Shown here one piece after another: positions 1-6,413 of a stretch of 8,187 bases of DNA (position 1 is its first letter; the number at the start of each line of letters is the position of its first letter). The DNA lies in NCBI GenBank assembly GCA_964369445.1, contig CAYJFU010000076.1, positions 1 through 8,187 of the forward strand. Reading direction: 5' to 3'. This stretch comes from CAYJBH01 sp964369445 (GTDB lineage: Bacteria > Bacillota > Clostridia > Oscillospirales > Ruminococcaceae). The notes beneath the pieces are model-generated. The model was not told where the DNA came from. It searched no databases and was given only the letters and a program-made list of their open reading frames with translations. The position numbers and the translations under genes were made by a program.

Positions 1-1
1 A

Positions 2-2068
2 CCGCTTGCCGACCGCGACAATATGGTTTATATGGGTTGCATGGCGGTATATGGTCGCGCTAACGCCGTTGTCACCGCAACCGGCATGGCTACCGAGATG
101 GGCAAGATAGCAGGCGCACTCAACGAGACCGCCGAAGAAAAAACACCGCTGCAAAAAAAACTACACGGACTTTCAAAAATACTCACCGTTTCAGTGCTTG
201 CCATAAGCGCATTTGTGTTTTTGTTCCGCCTTATAACAGCGCCGAGTGTCGACTCCGCCATAGTGCTTGACACGTTTATGATAGCGGTCAGCCTTGCCGT
301 TGCCGCCATACCCGAGGGGCTTTCCACCGTGGTGACGGTGGTGCTCGCCATCGGTGTTACCAACATGTCAAAGCAAAAGGCTGTTATCCGCAAACTTACC
401 GCCGTCGAGACACTCGGCTGTGCGCAGATAATCTGCTCCGACAAGACTGGCACTTTAACGCAAAACAAGATGACCGTCACCGAGATGGCGACCTCCGACG
501 AGGAGCGCTTAATCTCACTTATGGCGCTGTGCAGTGATGCCGAGCCGGATGACAGCGGCAACGCGATAGGCGAGCCGACCGAGTGTGCACTTGTCAACAG
601 TGCTACGTCCAAAGGTATATTAAAGAAAACAATAGCCGAGCGCCACCCCCGTGTCGAGGAGGTGCCGTTTGACAGCGAGCGCAAGATGATGACCGTCGTT
701 TGCAAGGACGACACCGGCTATGCCTCCTTTACAAAGGGCGCACCGGACGCAGTGCTGGCGCGTTGTACCCACATATTAAAGGACGGCGAGATAAAGCCAT
801 TTACCTCACAGCTCAAAAAACAGGTAGAACAGCAAAATAAGGATATGGCAGACAGAGCGTTGCGCGTACTTGCCGGTGCATTTCGGCTGTTTGACAGCCT
901 GCCACCGGATATTAGCTCCGCAGAGCTTGAACAGTCCATGATATTCACGGGGCTTGTCGGCATGATAGACCCGGTCAGGCCGGAGGTTGTTGAAGCCGTT
1001 AAAGAGTGCCGCGCCGCCGGCATACGTCCTGTCATGATAACAGGCGACCACCGCGACACCGCCATCGCTATCGCCAAAGAGATAGGTATTATCGACAGCG
1101 CTGACGGTGCAATAACCGGGGCACAGCTCGATGAAATGCCGCAAGAAGAGTTTGTAAACGCGATAGAGCGTATCGGTGTTTATGCGCGAGTAAAGCCGGA
1201 AAACAAGACGCGTATCGTAACTACATTTCGTAAAAANNNNNNNNNNTTTGTCGTCGCCATGACGGGTGATGGCGTAAACGATGCGCCTAGCATCAAAAGC
1301 GCTGATATTGGCGTTGGAATGGGTATAACCGGCACCGATGTGACGAAAAACGTATCGGACATGATACTTGCCGACGATAACTTTGCCACCATCGTCAAAG
1401 CCGTCGCCGAGGGGCGACGTATTTACGACAACATCCGCAAAGCGATACAGTTTTTACTTGCCTCCAACCTGTCAGAGGTCATAAGCATATTTGTTGCAAC
1501 ACTGCTTGGCTTTACTATATTAAAACCGGTGCACCTGTTGTTTATAAATCTTATCACCGACACATTCCCGGCGCTTGCCCTGGGCATGGAGCGCGCCGAG
1601 CCGGACGCCATGCAGCGACCGCCGCGCGACCCCGACGAAAATATATTTGCACGCGGTCTGGGTAAAGGTATAATCCTGCAAGGTATCATGGTCAGCATAC
1701 TGACGCTTGCCGCATATGCTGTCGGCTGTTATTTTGAAACCGGCGGTGTCGGTTTTATCGACAGCGGCCTTGGCATGACGATGGCATTTATCACCATGAG
1801 CCTTTGTGAGACGTTCCACAGCCTTAACATGCGCAGCCTCACGCACAGCATATTCACGCTTAAATCGCAAAACGGCTACCTGTGGCTTGCGATGGCGGCA
1901 AGCTTTTTGTGCACGCTCGCAGTGGCGTTTATCCCGCCGCTCGCCGAGGCGTTTGAGCTGACACCCATTTCACCTACCCACTTCTTTATATGTATCGGCA
2001 TATCGGTGCTTGTAATTCCTCTCGTCGAGGTTGGTAAATTTGTTAACAATTCACTAAAAAAACGCTAA
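2..2068 (+). CDS. P2A-type calcium-transporting P-type ATPase, 5'-truncated
   Basis: ATP-driven membrane cation pump, most likely exporting Ca2+ from the cytoplasm. The reading frame is open from base 2, so the true start lies left of the window; 688 residues remain. Lost are M1-M2 and most of the actuator domain. Visible in order: M3 (about residues 58-78); M4 with PEGL (104-107, E105 matching the Ca2+ ligand E309 of SERCA); the phosphorylation motif DKTGT (Asp147); the nucleotide-domain motif KGAPD (245-249); TGDHRDTA (from 347); TGDGVND (from 421); then M5-M10. M5 has N489 and E492, and M6 has N516, T519 and D520, matching SERCA N768/E771 and N796/T799/D800. This ligand set favours Ca2+ over Na+/K+ or H+. 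Ten Ns (1237-1246) interrupt the P domain but the frame is kept. A DUF308-like membrane gene follows after 19 nt, probably co-transcribed. The family is certain; the ion is inferred. Confidence 0.95.
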   Translation, partial: PLADRDNMVYMGCMAVYGRANAVVTATGMATEMGKIAGALNETAEEKTPLQKKLHGLSKILTVSVLAISAFVFLFRLITAPSVDSAIVLDTFMIAVSLAVAAIPEGLSTVVTVVLAIGVTNMSKQKAVIRKLTAVETLGCAQIICSDKTGTLTQNKMTVTEMATSDEERLISLMALCSDAEPDDSGNAIGEPTECALVNSATSKGILKKTIAERHPRVEEVPFDSERKMMTVVCKDDTGYASFTKGAPDAVLARCTHILKDGEIKPFTSQLKKQVEQQNKDMADRALRVLAGAFRLFDSLPPDISSAELEQSMIFTGLVGMIDPVRPEVVEAVKECRAAGIRPVMITGDHRDTAIAIAKEIGIIDSADGAITGAQLDEMPQEEFVNAIERIGVYARVKPENKTRIVTTFRKXXXXFVVAMTGDGVNDAPSIKSADIGVGMGITGTDVTKNVSDMILADDNFATIVKAVAEGRRIYDNIRKAIQFLLASNLSEVISIFVATLLGFTILKPVHLLFINLITDTFPALALGMERAEPDAMQRPPRDPDENIFARGLGKGIILQGIMVSILTLAAYAVGCYFETGGVGFIDSGLGMTMAFITMSLCETFHSLNMRSLTHSIFTLKSQNGYLWLAMAASFLCTLAVAFIPPLAEAFELTPISPTHFFICIGISVLVIPLVEVGKFVNNSLKKR
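1237..1246. other. Assembly gap of 10 Ns
   Basis: Ten undetermined bases lie in the ATPase gene between the codons for FRK and VVAMTGDGVNDAP. The frame stays open through the gap. Relatives usually have about three residues here (KGE, RGH and similar), whereas this assembly encodes four X plus F. The length of 10 may therefore be nominal rather than measured. Confidence 0.97.
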
Positions 2069-2087
2069 AACGCAATGGAGAATAAAA

Positions 2088-2633
2088 ATGCTTGGCAATT
2101 TTTTTAAAGGTCTTTACTTTGTGTCGATACTTTTTTGTGTCGGCATGATCGTAACCGCTATCGTTACGATTTTTAACCCCATGTGGGCGCTATCCTTTAT
2201 CATCCGCCTTTGCTCGGTGCTTATTCTGCTTTTTGGTGTCTATCGACTGTTCAGCTTTTACACAACCCCAAAGCATTACCGGCATTATGATAAGCTTTTT
2301 TCAACTTTTATACATCTTTTAATAGGTGTTTTGATGTTTTTACTGCCACAGGACACCACCCTCGACCTTTTTACAACATTGATTGGTGCACTGCTCATAG
2401 TGTGGGGTGCCATAAAACTTTACACTGGCTTCAAAGCAAAAAAGAGCGGTATGCGTTATTATATCATAATTCTGGCTGTTGCCGCCATTGCGCTTGTCGC
2501 AGGTATTGTGCTATTGTTTATGCCGCGCTTGACAGTTATACTTTTTGTATACTCCCTAAGCGCTTATGTTGCAATTCTCGGTGGTCTTGGTCTTTATGAA
2601 TTGTTTAAAATGCGTACATTTTTCTACAGTTAA
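2088..2633 (+). CDS. DUF308/HdeD-like six-helix membrane protein
   Basis: Small integral membrane protein of 181 residues and unknown function. It reads as about six hydrophobic segments in three hairpins: roughly residues 7-27, 32-52, 68-86, 90-108, 122-142 and 146-170, with short basic or polar turns between (for example TPKHYRHYDK and KAKKSG). This repeated-hairpin layout and length are typical of the DUF308/HdeD family. HdeD itself is linked to acid resistance in E. coli, but most Firmicute members have no assigned role and I do not transfer that function. No signal-peptide cleavage site or catalytic motif is visible. The start is supported by GGAG at 2077-2080, 7 nt before the ATG. The gene begins 19 nt after the ATPase stop on the same strand with no terminator between, so an operon is likely. 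Confidence 0.8.
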   Translation: MLGNFFKGLYFVSILFCVGMIVTAIVTIFNPMWALSFIIRLCSVLILLFGVYRLFSFYTTPKHYRHYDKLFSTFIHLLIGVLMFLLPQDTTLDLFTTLIGALLIVWGAIKLYTGFKAKKSGMRYYIIILAVAAIALVAGIVLLFMPRLTVILFVYSLSAYVAILGGLGLYELFKMRTFFYS

Positions 2634-2730
2634 CGGATAAAAACAACCTAGGGGAATTTTTCCGCTTACCCACACCACCACTGCTGACGTGCTGGGAGGT
2701 AAGAAAAAAACATCAGTGCGCTTAAGCTGA

Positions 2731-2735
2731 AAGGA
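2731..2735 (+). promoter_or_regulatory. Ribosome binding site that decides the glycosyltransferase start
   Basis: AAGGA directly abuts the ATG at 2736, too close for that codon to be used with it. It lies 12 nt before the ATG at 2748, a long but workable spacing. This favours 2748 as the start. Confidence 0.5.
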
Positions 2736-2747
2736 ATGGTCATATTT

Positions 2748-4910
2748 ATGAAAGCAAGGATAAAGCAGGACAAGCAAAAGTTCAACAAAAGTGACATCGT
2801 TCTCAGCATCGGCATGATAGTCAAAAACGAGCAAAAGTACCTAAAGCAGTGCCTTGACGCTCTGCAACCGCTGTTGCGCGCTGTACCGAGCGAGCTTATA
2901 ATAGTGGACACCGGCTCTGTCGACGACACCGTCAGCATCGCAAAACAGTACACCGACAAGGTTTACAGCTTTGAGTGGGACGGCAACTTTGCAAACGCGC
3001 GCAACGCATCACTAAAACGTGCCGTCGGTGAATGGTTTATGTTTGTCGATGCCGACGAGGTTTTTGAAAACACCGACGAGTTGCAGGACTTTTTGCAAAA
3101 AGGACGCACCACTGATTACCATGGATATAACCTTATATGTTACCCCATGGTAAATTTGAGTGAAAAAGAAGGGGACGTCGGACTTATTCATCTGGCCACA
3201 AGAGGGTTTCGACGCTTTGAAGGTATAAAGTTTCAATACCGCGTGCACGAGAGCGTGAATGTAGAAGGTGGCAAGGCGTTCAGTGCGCAGAGCGTTCAGT
3301 GCAAACATTACGGTTACTCCAAAAATCTATCGTCGGAGTATCGTGAGGAAAAATTGCTGCGAAATCTTGAGCAATTAAAGCTCGGTATGCAGGAGGAGCC
3401 TGATGAACCACATTACTACACCTTTTACGTAAAACAAATCGGTGAGGAGTGGGAAAAGTATGGGGACGAATTGGTGCAAATGTGTCGTGAGGCACTGAAA
3501 AAATTCCCCGACAGGCATAATCAGACATCATTTTCTACACAGCTTATATTGTATTACACCCGCACACTAAACTACACCGCGGCACTTGAAGTCGCCGACA
3601 AGGTGCTTGACAAGGAAAAACCCAATTTTACCGATATTGACATTTTGTTTTACATGGGCACTTTGGCGGCATCGACAAAAAGGTACAAGCAGTGCCGTGA
3701 GCACTTTTTGACATTTATCGAAAGACAAAAGCAGTACGGTGACGGCAGGCTCAATTCAGCAGATATGTTGCACAGTGTCCAAATCTACAAGGAGACGTGG
3801 TGTGTGCAAGAGGCTTACGCCGCACTGCTAATGTGTAGCACTCAGCTGGGCGATTCCGAGAGCGCCGTGCAGTATCTAAGCTCAATAGATTACAGCGTCT
3901 TTTTCAGCGGTGCATCCCACAAAAGTCGCATTAATTTTTATACCTACTTTAGGCAAAGCTGTGACCGTAGCAGTGATTACATCCCACTTGTGCAACTGCT
4001 TACACACATTCCGTTTGAATTTGAAACCGAAATTGCCCCAATTTTCAATGACATCTGTGCCGGTGCACAGCGCGACAATCTGTTCAACGCTGTGACAGGT
4101 GTTATAAAAAACTCCGACACTGTGCTTCAGGCGCTACTTTTAACTATGGCTGGCGGCGATGTAAGCGCGCTGTTTGACCATGATGCCCAAACCCTTGCAC
4201 CGTTTGCGGCACATGTGGTTGTCTTGTGTTGCAAGGCCGGCATCTCGCCGGATAAAATTGCCACACTCGTAACCGATTGTTACTGTATTGAAGACACTAT
4301 CGTCAAATATCTTCGCAACATAAACGGAACTGCGGATATACTGTTTGATTACTTTTCCGGTGGCGCAAACATCACAACAGCAAAAGGTCTTATGCTTTGC
4401 TGTACGTTGCAAAGCGCTTTATGTAACGAAAACATTATCGACAGCAAACGCCGTCACACCGCTTTTGGTTGGTACATCGACGGTATGTGGACGATACTGA
4501 CCTCGCTATACAACGCCGAGGTGCTCGACGATGAAAATATTGAACTTTTGCCACCTGCACATCGTTTTGTTTACTTTATGCACCGCGCAAATGAGGCGAA
4601 ACTCTCCGGTGATACCCTTAATCAGGTGCGAAAACTGCGCAGTGCGCTCAAAGTCGGCACATCTATGTCGGGGATAATTGAGCATGAACTGTCACTGCTT
4701 GAGCAAAGCATCTCCGGTGGGGAAACTCAAACGGTACAGACGGCAGAAAATCACGAGTTTGAAATGCTCGGTCAACAGATGCTGATAAAAATAAAGGACA
4801 TGATAAAAGCCGGCGATACCGCTACTGCACGCGAGCTTTTACTGCAACTTAAAGCAATTATGCCGGACAACATTGAGGTTTACCGTTTGCTAAAGCAGAT
4901 AGACGGTTGA
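2748..4910 (+). CDS. Family 2 glycosyltransferase with long TPR-like C-terminal region
   Basis: Probably a cytoplasmic enzyme moving a sugar from a nucleotide-sugar donor to an unknown acceptor. From the ATG at 2748 it is 720 residues; 2736 would add four. The N-terminal GT-A fold shows LSIGMIVKNE (19-28), VDTGS (53-57, D54 for nucleotide binding), WDGNFANARN, the metal-binding DAD of FVDADE (D101, D103) and RVHES (H167, E168). This wording matches the GT2 group that includes the SunS-type peptide S-glycosyltransferase and many GT2-TPR fusions. After about residue 200 come roughly 500 residues of mostly helical sequence. Its start (NLEQLKLG..EPDEPHYYTFY) and its end (AGDTATARELLLQLKAIMPD) look TPR-like; the middle is cysteine-rich and I do not recognise it. 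No membrane segment or signal peptide is seen. It probably stands alone, followed by a hairpin at 4942-4980. The acceptor could be a protein, peptide or cell-envelope glycan; the sequence does not decide. Confidence 0.85.
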   Translation: MKARIKQDKQKFNKSDIVLSIGMIVKNEQKYLKQCLDALQPLLRAVPSELIIVDTGSVDDTVSIAKQYTDKVYSFEWDGNFANARNASLKRAVGEWFMFVDADEVFENTDELQDFLQKGRTTDYHGYNLICYPMVNLSEKEGDVGLIHLATRGFRRFEGIKFQYRVHESVNVEGGKAFSAQSVQCKHYGYSKNLSSEYREEKLLRNLEQLKLGMQEEPDEPHYYTFYVKQIGEEWEKYGDELVQMCREALKKFPDRHNQTSFSTQLILYYTRTLNYTAALEVADKVLDKEKPNFTDIDILFYMGTLAASTKRYKQCREHFLTFIERQKQYGDGRLNSADMLHSVQIYKETWCVQEAYAALLMCSTQLGDSESAVQYLSSIDYSVFFSGASHKSRINFYTYFRQSCDRSSDYIPLVQLLTHIPFEFETEIAPIFNDICAGAQRDNLFNAVTGVIKNSDTVLQALLLTMAGGDVSALFDHDAQTLAPFAAHVVVLCCKAGISPDKIATLVTDCYCIEDTIVKYLRNINGTADILFDYFSGGANITTAKGLMLCCTLQSALCNENIIDSKRRHTAFGWYIDGMWTILTSLYNAEVLDDENIELLPPAHRFVYFMHRANEAKLSGDTLNQVRKLRSALKVGTSMSGIIEHELSLLEQSISGGETQTVQTAENHEFEMLGQQMLIKIKDMIKAGDTATARELLLQLKAIMPDNIEVYRLLKQIDG

Positions 4911-4941
4911 CTTTAGGCAAGCAAAACTGCTGTTGTTCAGC

Positions 4942-4980
4942 TTATAATACTCCCCTGCCGATGGCGGGGGTGTATTTTAA
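4942..4980 (+). terminator. GC-rich hairpin after the glycosyltransferase gene (hairpin family copy 1)
   Basis: Arms 4942-4959 and 4963-4980 pair around the triloop GAT, with two T-T mismatches and one G-T pair. The GC-rich core CCCCTGCC/GGCGGGGG is followed by TGTATTTTAA, so four Ts fall in the outer 3' arm. It begins 32 nt after the stop codon and before the purC promoter, so an intrinsic terminator, perhaps bidirectional, is the simplest reading. The core is shared with the hairpins at 5859 and 6472. Confidence 0.7.
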
Positions 4981-5019
4981 ATCACATAAGTTCTCGGTGT
5001 GAATTGTTCCCCTAAAATG

Positions 5020-5048
5020 TTGACATTGTCGATTTAAGTCGATATAAT
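5020..5048 (+). promoter_or_regulatory. Perfect-consensus sigma-A promoter of purC
   Basis: TTGACA at 5020-5025 and TATAAT at 5043-5048 match the sigma-70/sigma-A consensus exactly, with the optimal 17-bp spacer. Transcription should start near 5055, giving a leader of about 97 nt before purC. I could not find a convincing PurR box (AWWWCCGAACWWT type) near it. Confidence 0.88.
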
Positions 5049-5061
5049 TGTTATATGGGAA

Positions 5062-5115
5062 TGTTGAAAAAGTCGCCTTTGCGAAAAGTGGTGACAAACC
5101 CTTTACTTTTCAACA
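5062..5115 (+). promoter_or_regulatory. Candidate structured 5' leader of purC (three-way junction)
   Basis: The leader can fold with almost no unpaired junction bases. P1 is TGTTGAAAA (5062-5070) with TTTTCAACA (5107-5115), 9 bp, plus G5072-C5106 across a bulged A. P2 is TCGC-CTTT-GCGA (5073-5084). P3 is AAAG-GGT (5085-5092, T5089 bulged) with ACC-CTTT (5098-5104), closed by a GACAA loop. No T tract follows, so it is not an intrinsic terminator. I do not recognise it as a known purine, PRPP or ppGpp riboswitch. It sits between the predicted transcription start and the ribosome binding site. The pairing is read directly; a regulatory role is inference. Confidence 0.4.
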
Positions 5116-5151
5116 CACCCAATACAGCAACAAAAATAAGGATAAAAAATC

Positions 5152-5847
5152 ATGAGTGAAGTTTTATACGAGGGCAAGTCAAAAATAATATGTCGCGGCG
5201 AGGACGACAACAGCGTTATAATAAAGTTTAAGGACACCGCCACAGCCGGCAACGGCGAAAAAAAGGCAGAGCTTGACGGCAAAGGTCTTTTAAATGCCGA
5301 AATATCCGAAATAATATTTGAGCATCTTGAAAAACACGGGATAAAGACACATCGCATACGTCGTATCGACGAGACGACTTTCCTTGTCAAAAAGGCAGAA
5401 ATCGTCATGGTCGAGGTTATTATACGCAACGTGGCGGCAGGCAGTTTTTCGCGTCGTTTTGGCGTAGAAGAGGGCACAGCACTTCAAAACACCATCGTTG
5501 AGTTCAGCTACAAGAGCGATGAGCTCGGCGACCCCATGATAAACACAAGCCAAATAACCGCTTTGGGTCTTGCCACACGTGAGGAGCTACAGCAGATGAG
5601 CAAAGACGCTCTGCTTGTCAACGACCTCATGAGTGCTATGTTTGCCAAGGCAGACATTAAGCTTGTCGACTTTAAGCTGGAGTTCGGTCGTTTTAACGGC
5701 GAAATACTGCTGTGTGACGAAATATCTCCCGATAGTTGTCGTTTTTGGGATATCAACACCGGCGAAAAGCTTGATAAAGACCGTTTTCGTCGTGACCTCG
5801 GTGATGTACTTGAGGGATATCGTGATGTCCTGTCACGTATAAAGTAG
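5152..5847 (+). CDS. purC: Phosphoribosylaminoimidazole-succinocarboxamide synthase (SAICAR synthetase)
   Basis: Cytoplasmic enzyme of de novo purine synthesis. It joins L-aspartate to CAIR using ATP, giving SAICAR, the substrate of PurB. The 231-residue length fits the compact bacterial form. Visible motifs: YEGKSK (6-11) of the ATP-binding glycine loop, FKDTATAGNG followed by KK (about 26-38), the first family signature VEVIIRNVAAGSFSRRFG (87-104), the second signature LVDFKLEFG (171-179), and DEISPDSCR (189-197). The ATG has AAGGA at 5138-5142, 9 nt upstream. Its own consensus promoter and about 97-nt leader precede it, and a perfect hairpin follows 11 nt after the stop. It therefore looks monocistronic, unlike the large pur operons of Bacillus. 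No other purine gene is in the window, so the rest of the pathway must be elsewhere. Confidence 0.97.
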   Translation: MSEVLYEGKSKIICRGEDDNSVIIKFKDTATAGNGEKKAELDGKGLLNAEISEIIFEHLEKHGIKTHRIRRIDETTFLVKKAEIVMVEVIIRNVAAGSFSRRFGVEEGTALQNTIVEFSYKSDELGDPMINTSQITALGLATREELQQMSKDALLVNDLMSAMFAKADIKLVDFKLEFGRFNGEILLCDEISPDSCRFWDINTGEKLDKDRFRRDLGDVLEGYRDVLSRIK

Positions 5848-5858
5848 TAACTAATGCC

Positions 5859-5905
5859 TGTCTATAACTGCTCCCCCGCCGCCGGCGGGGGAGCAGTTAT
5901 AGACA
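5859..5905 (+). terminator. Perfect 22-bp hairpin after purC (hairpin family copy 2)
   Basis: Arms 5859-5880 and 5884-5905 are exact reverse complements, with a 3-nt GCC loop. The top of the stem is CTCCCCCGCC/GGCGGGGGAG and the base is TGTCTATAACTG/CAGTTATAGACA. There is no T tract after it (the next bases are CCGTTAC), so it departs from a classical intrinsic terminator. It may act by stem strength, protect the 3' end, or be a REP-like repeat. An outer 5-bp pair GTAAC (5847-5851)/GTTAC (5908-5912) overlaps the purC stop codon. Confidence 0.65.
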
Positions 5906-6162
5906 CCGTTACAAATAAACCCAACTCTCCACTGCTATAAAAATCTACCCCCTAATAGCCAATTGAGTTGAAAAACGGCACAGAATTTTCAGACATAAAC
6001 TTTGCCTATCACGGCTGAGGATACTTGCGCAATACGATGTTCCTTTAGCAATCCACCTTATTGCTGTTTTATGCCGGCATGATGTGTTTTTTTGCAAGTT
6101 AACTGACTATTTGTATCAAAAGTCCACTGATTTGAATATTATAGGTTATCGGCGGACATGGT
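5906..6162. other. Intergenic stretch between purC and the spoVM unit, no gene seen
   Basis: About 257 nt, AT-richer than the flanking genes, with no ORF, tRNA or repeat that I can support. It must hold the promoter for the two small genes that follow. I see only weak candidates, such as TTGCAA (6092-6097), a 16-bp spacer and TATCAA (6114-6119). A 10-bp perfect palindrome ATGCCGGCAT lies at 6071-6080 and could be an operator or chance. Confidence 0.5.
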
Positions 6163-6175
6163 AGAGGGCTATCAA

Positions 6176-6328
6176 ATGAGCAGAAAACCGGGGGGTTGGT
6201 ACACGGTGGCATTGCTGTCAATGGCGTTTGCGGTCGGATTGGTCGCACTGCTTTTTGACACCGGCACCGCTGTCGGAATTCTAATTCTCTTGCTATTACT
6301 GCTCGTCATCGCCGCTATTTTACGATAG
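6176..6328 (+). CDS. 50-residue two-helix membrane protein upstream of spoVM
   Basis: A small membrane protein that I do not recognise. It starts with the short basic segment MSRKPGGWY, then helix 1 (about 10-27, VALLSMAFAVGLVALLF), the turn DTGT (28-31), then helix 2 (about 32-49, rich in Leu and Ile), ending in a single Arg. It has no cysteine and no catalytic motif. The start is supported by AGAGGG at 6163-6168, 7 nt before the ATG. Its stop codon TAG overlaps the Shine-Dalgarno of spoVM, so the two are almost certainly co-transcribed and perhaps translationally coupled. From this context a role at a membrane during sporulation is plausible but unproven. A 71-residue frame on the opposite strand covers the same bases and could mislead gene callers. 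Confidence 0.68.
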   Translation: MSRKPGGWYTVALLSMAFAVGLVALLFDTGTAVGILILLLLLLVIAAILR

Positions 6329-6333
6329 GAGGT
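6327..6333 (+). promoter_or_regulatory. Strong Shine-Dalgarno of spoVM overlapping the upstream stop codon
   Basis: AGGAGGT is an ideal ribosome binding site, 4 nt before the ATG at 6338 (5 nt if only AGGAGG is counted). Its first two bases belong to the TAG stop (6326-6328) of the upstream small gene. Such an ideal site before a 23-codon frame is strong evidence that the frame is translated. Confidence 0.85.
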
Positions 6334-6337
6334 CACG

Positions 6338-6409
6338 ATGCAGATAGTAATTGTAAAAAGTCCAAAATGTCTCAGTGGATTACTCAAAGTAATATTCGGA
6401 ATAAAATAA
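6338..6409 (+). CDS. spoVM: Stage V sporulation protein SpoVM
   Basis: A 23-residue amphipathic peptide (MQIVIVKSPKC then LSGLLKVIFGIK). It aligns without gaps to B. subtilis SpoVM (MKFYTIKLPKFLGGIVRAML...). K7, P9, K10, L12, G14 and a basic residue at 17 are conserved. Pro9 is the residue known in B. subtilis to matter for recognising the convex forespore membrane. In that species SpoVM marks the outer forespore membrane, anchors SpoIVA and so starts coat assembly and permits cortex formation. It is slightly shorter than the 26-residue B. subtilis protein, lacking the charged tail. The match is judged by eye from memory of the family. Translation is supported by the ideal ribosome binding site. 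It is the best evidence that the organism belongs to a spore-forming lineage. Confidence 0.82.
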   Translation: MQIVIVKSPKCLSGLLKVIFGIK

Positions 6410-6413
6410 GTTT

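Noticed and set aside
28..714. Long open frame (228 codons) on the minus strand
   Set aside because: It lies wholly inside the ATPase gene, antisense. Its protein is rich in Ser, Ala and Val with no family resemblance, the usual shadow of a GC-biased coding strand.
2529..2552. TTGACA followed by TATACT inside the DUF308 gene, as a promoter for the glycosyltransferase
   Set aside because: The spacer is only 13 bp, too short for sigma-A, and the site lies within coding sequence.
2716..2730. GTG-started four-codon leader peptide after GGGAGGT
   Set aside because: The spacing from the Shine-Dalgarno-like site is too long and the frame too short to support.
5055..5151. Known purine (xpt-type) or PRPP riboswitch in the purC leader
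   Set aside because: I could not find the conserved junction bases of the purine class or the ykkC-type motifs of the PRPP class.
6134..6164. Sigma-E-like promoter (GAATATT, then CATGGTAG) for the spoVM unit
   Set aside because: The -10 part matches poorly, the spacer of 16 is long, and the start point would fall at or past the ribosome binding site. Sigma-E control is expected for spoVM but is not shown here.
5906..6170. 6S RNA or tRNA gene in the gap after purC
   Set aside because: There is no long closing stem or central bubble of 6S type and no cloverleaf or T-loop motif.
6172..6387. 71-codon open frame on the minus strand over the two small genes
   Set aside because: It has no good ribosome binding site and an unconvincing composition, while the + strand frames have good sites and one is clearly SpoVM.
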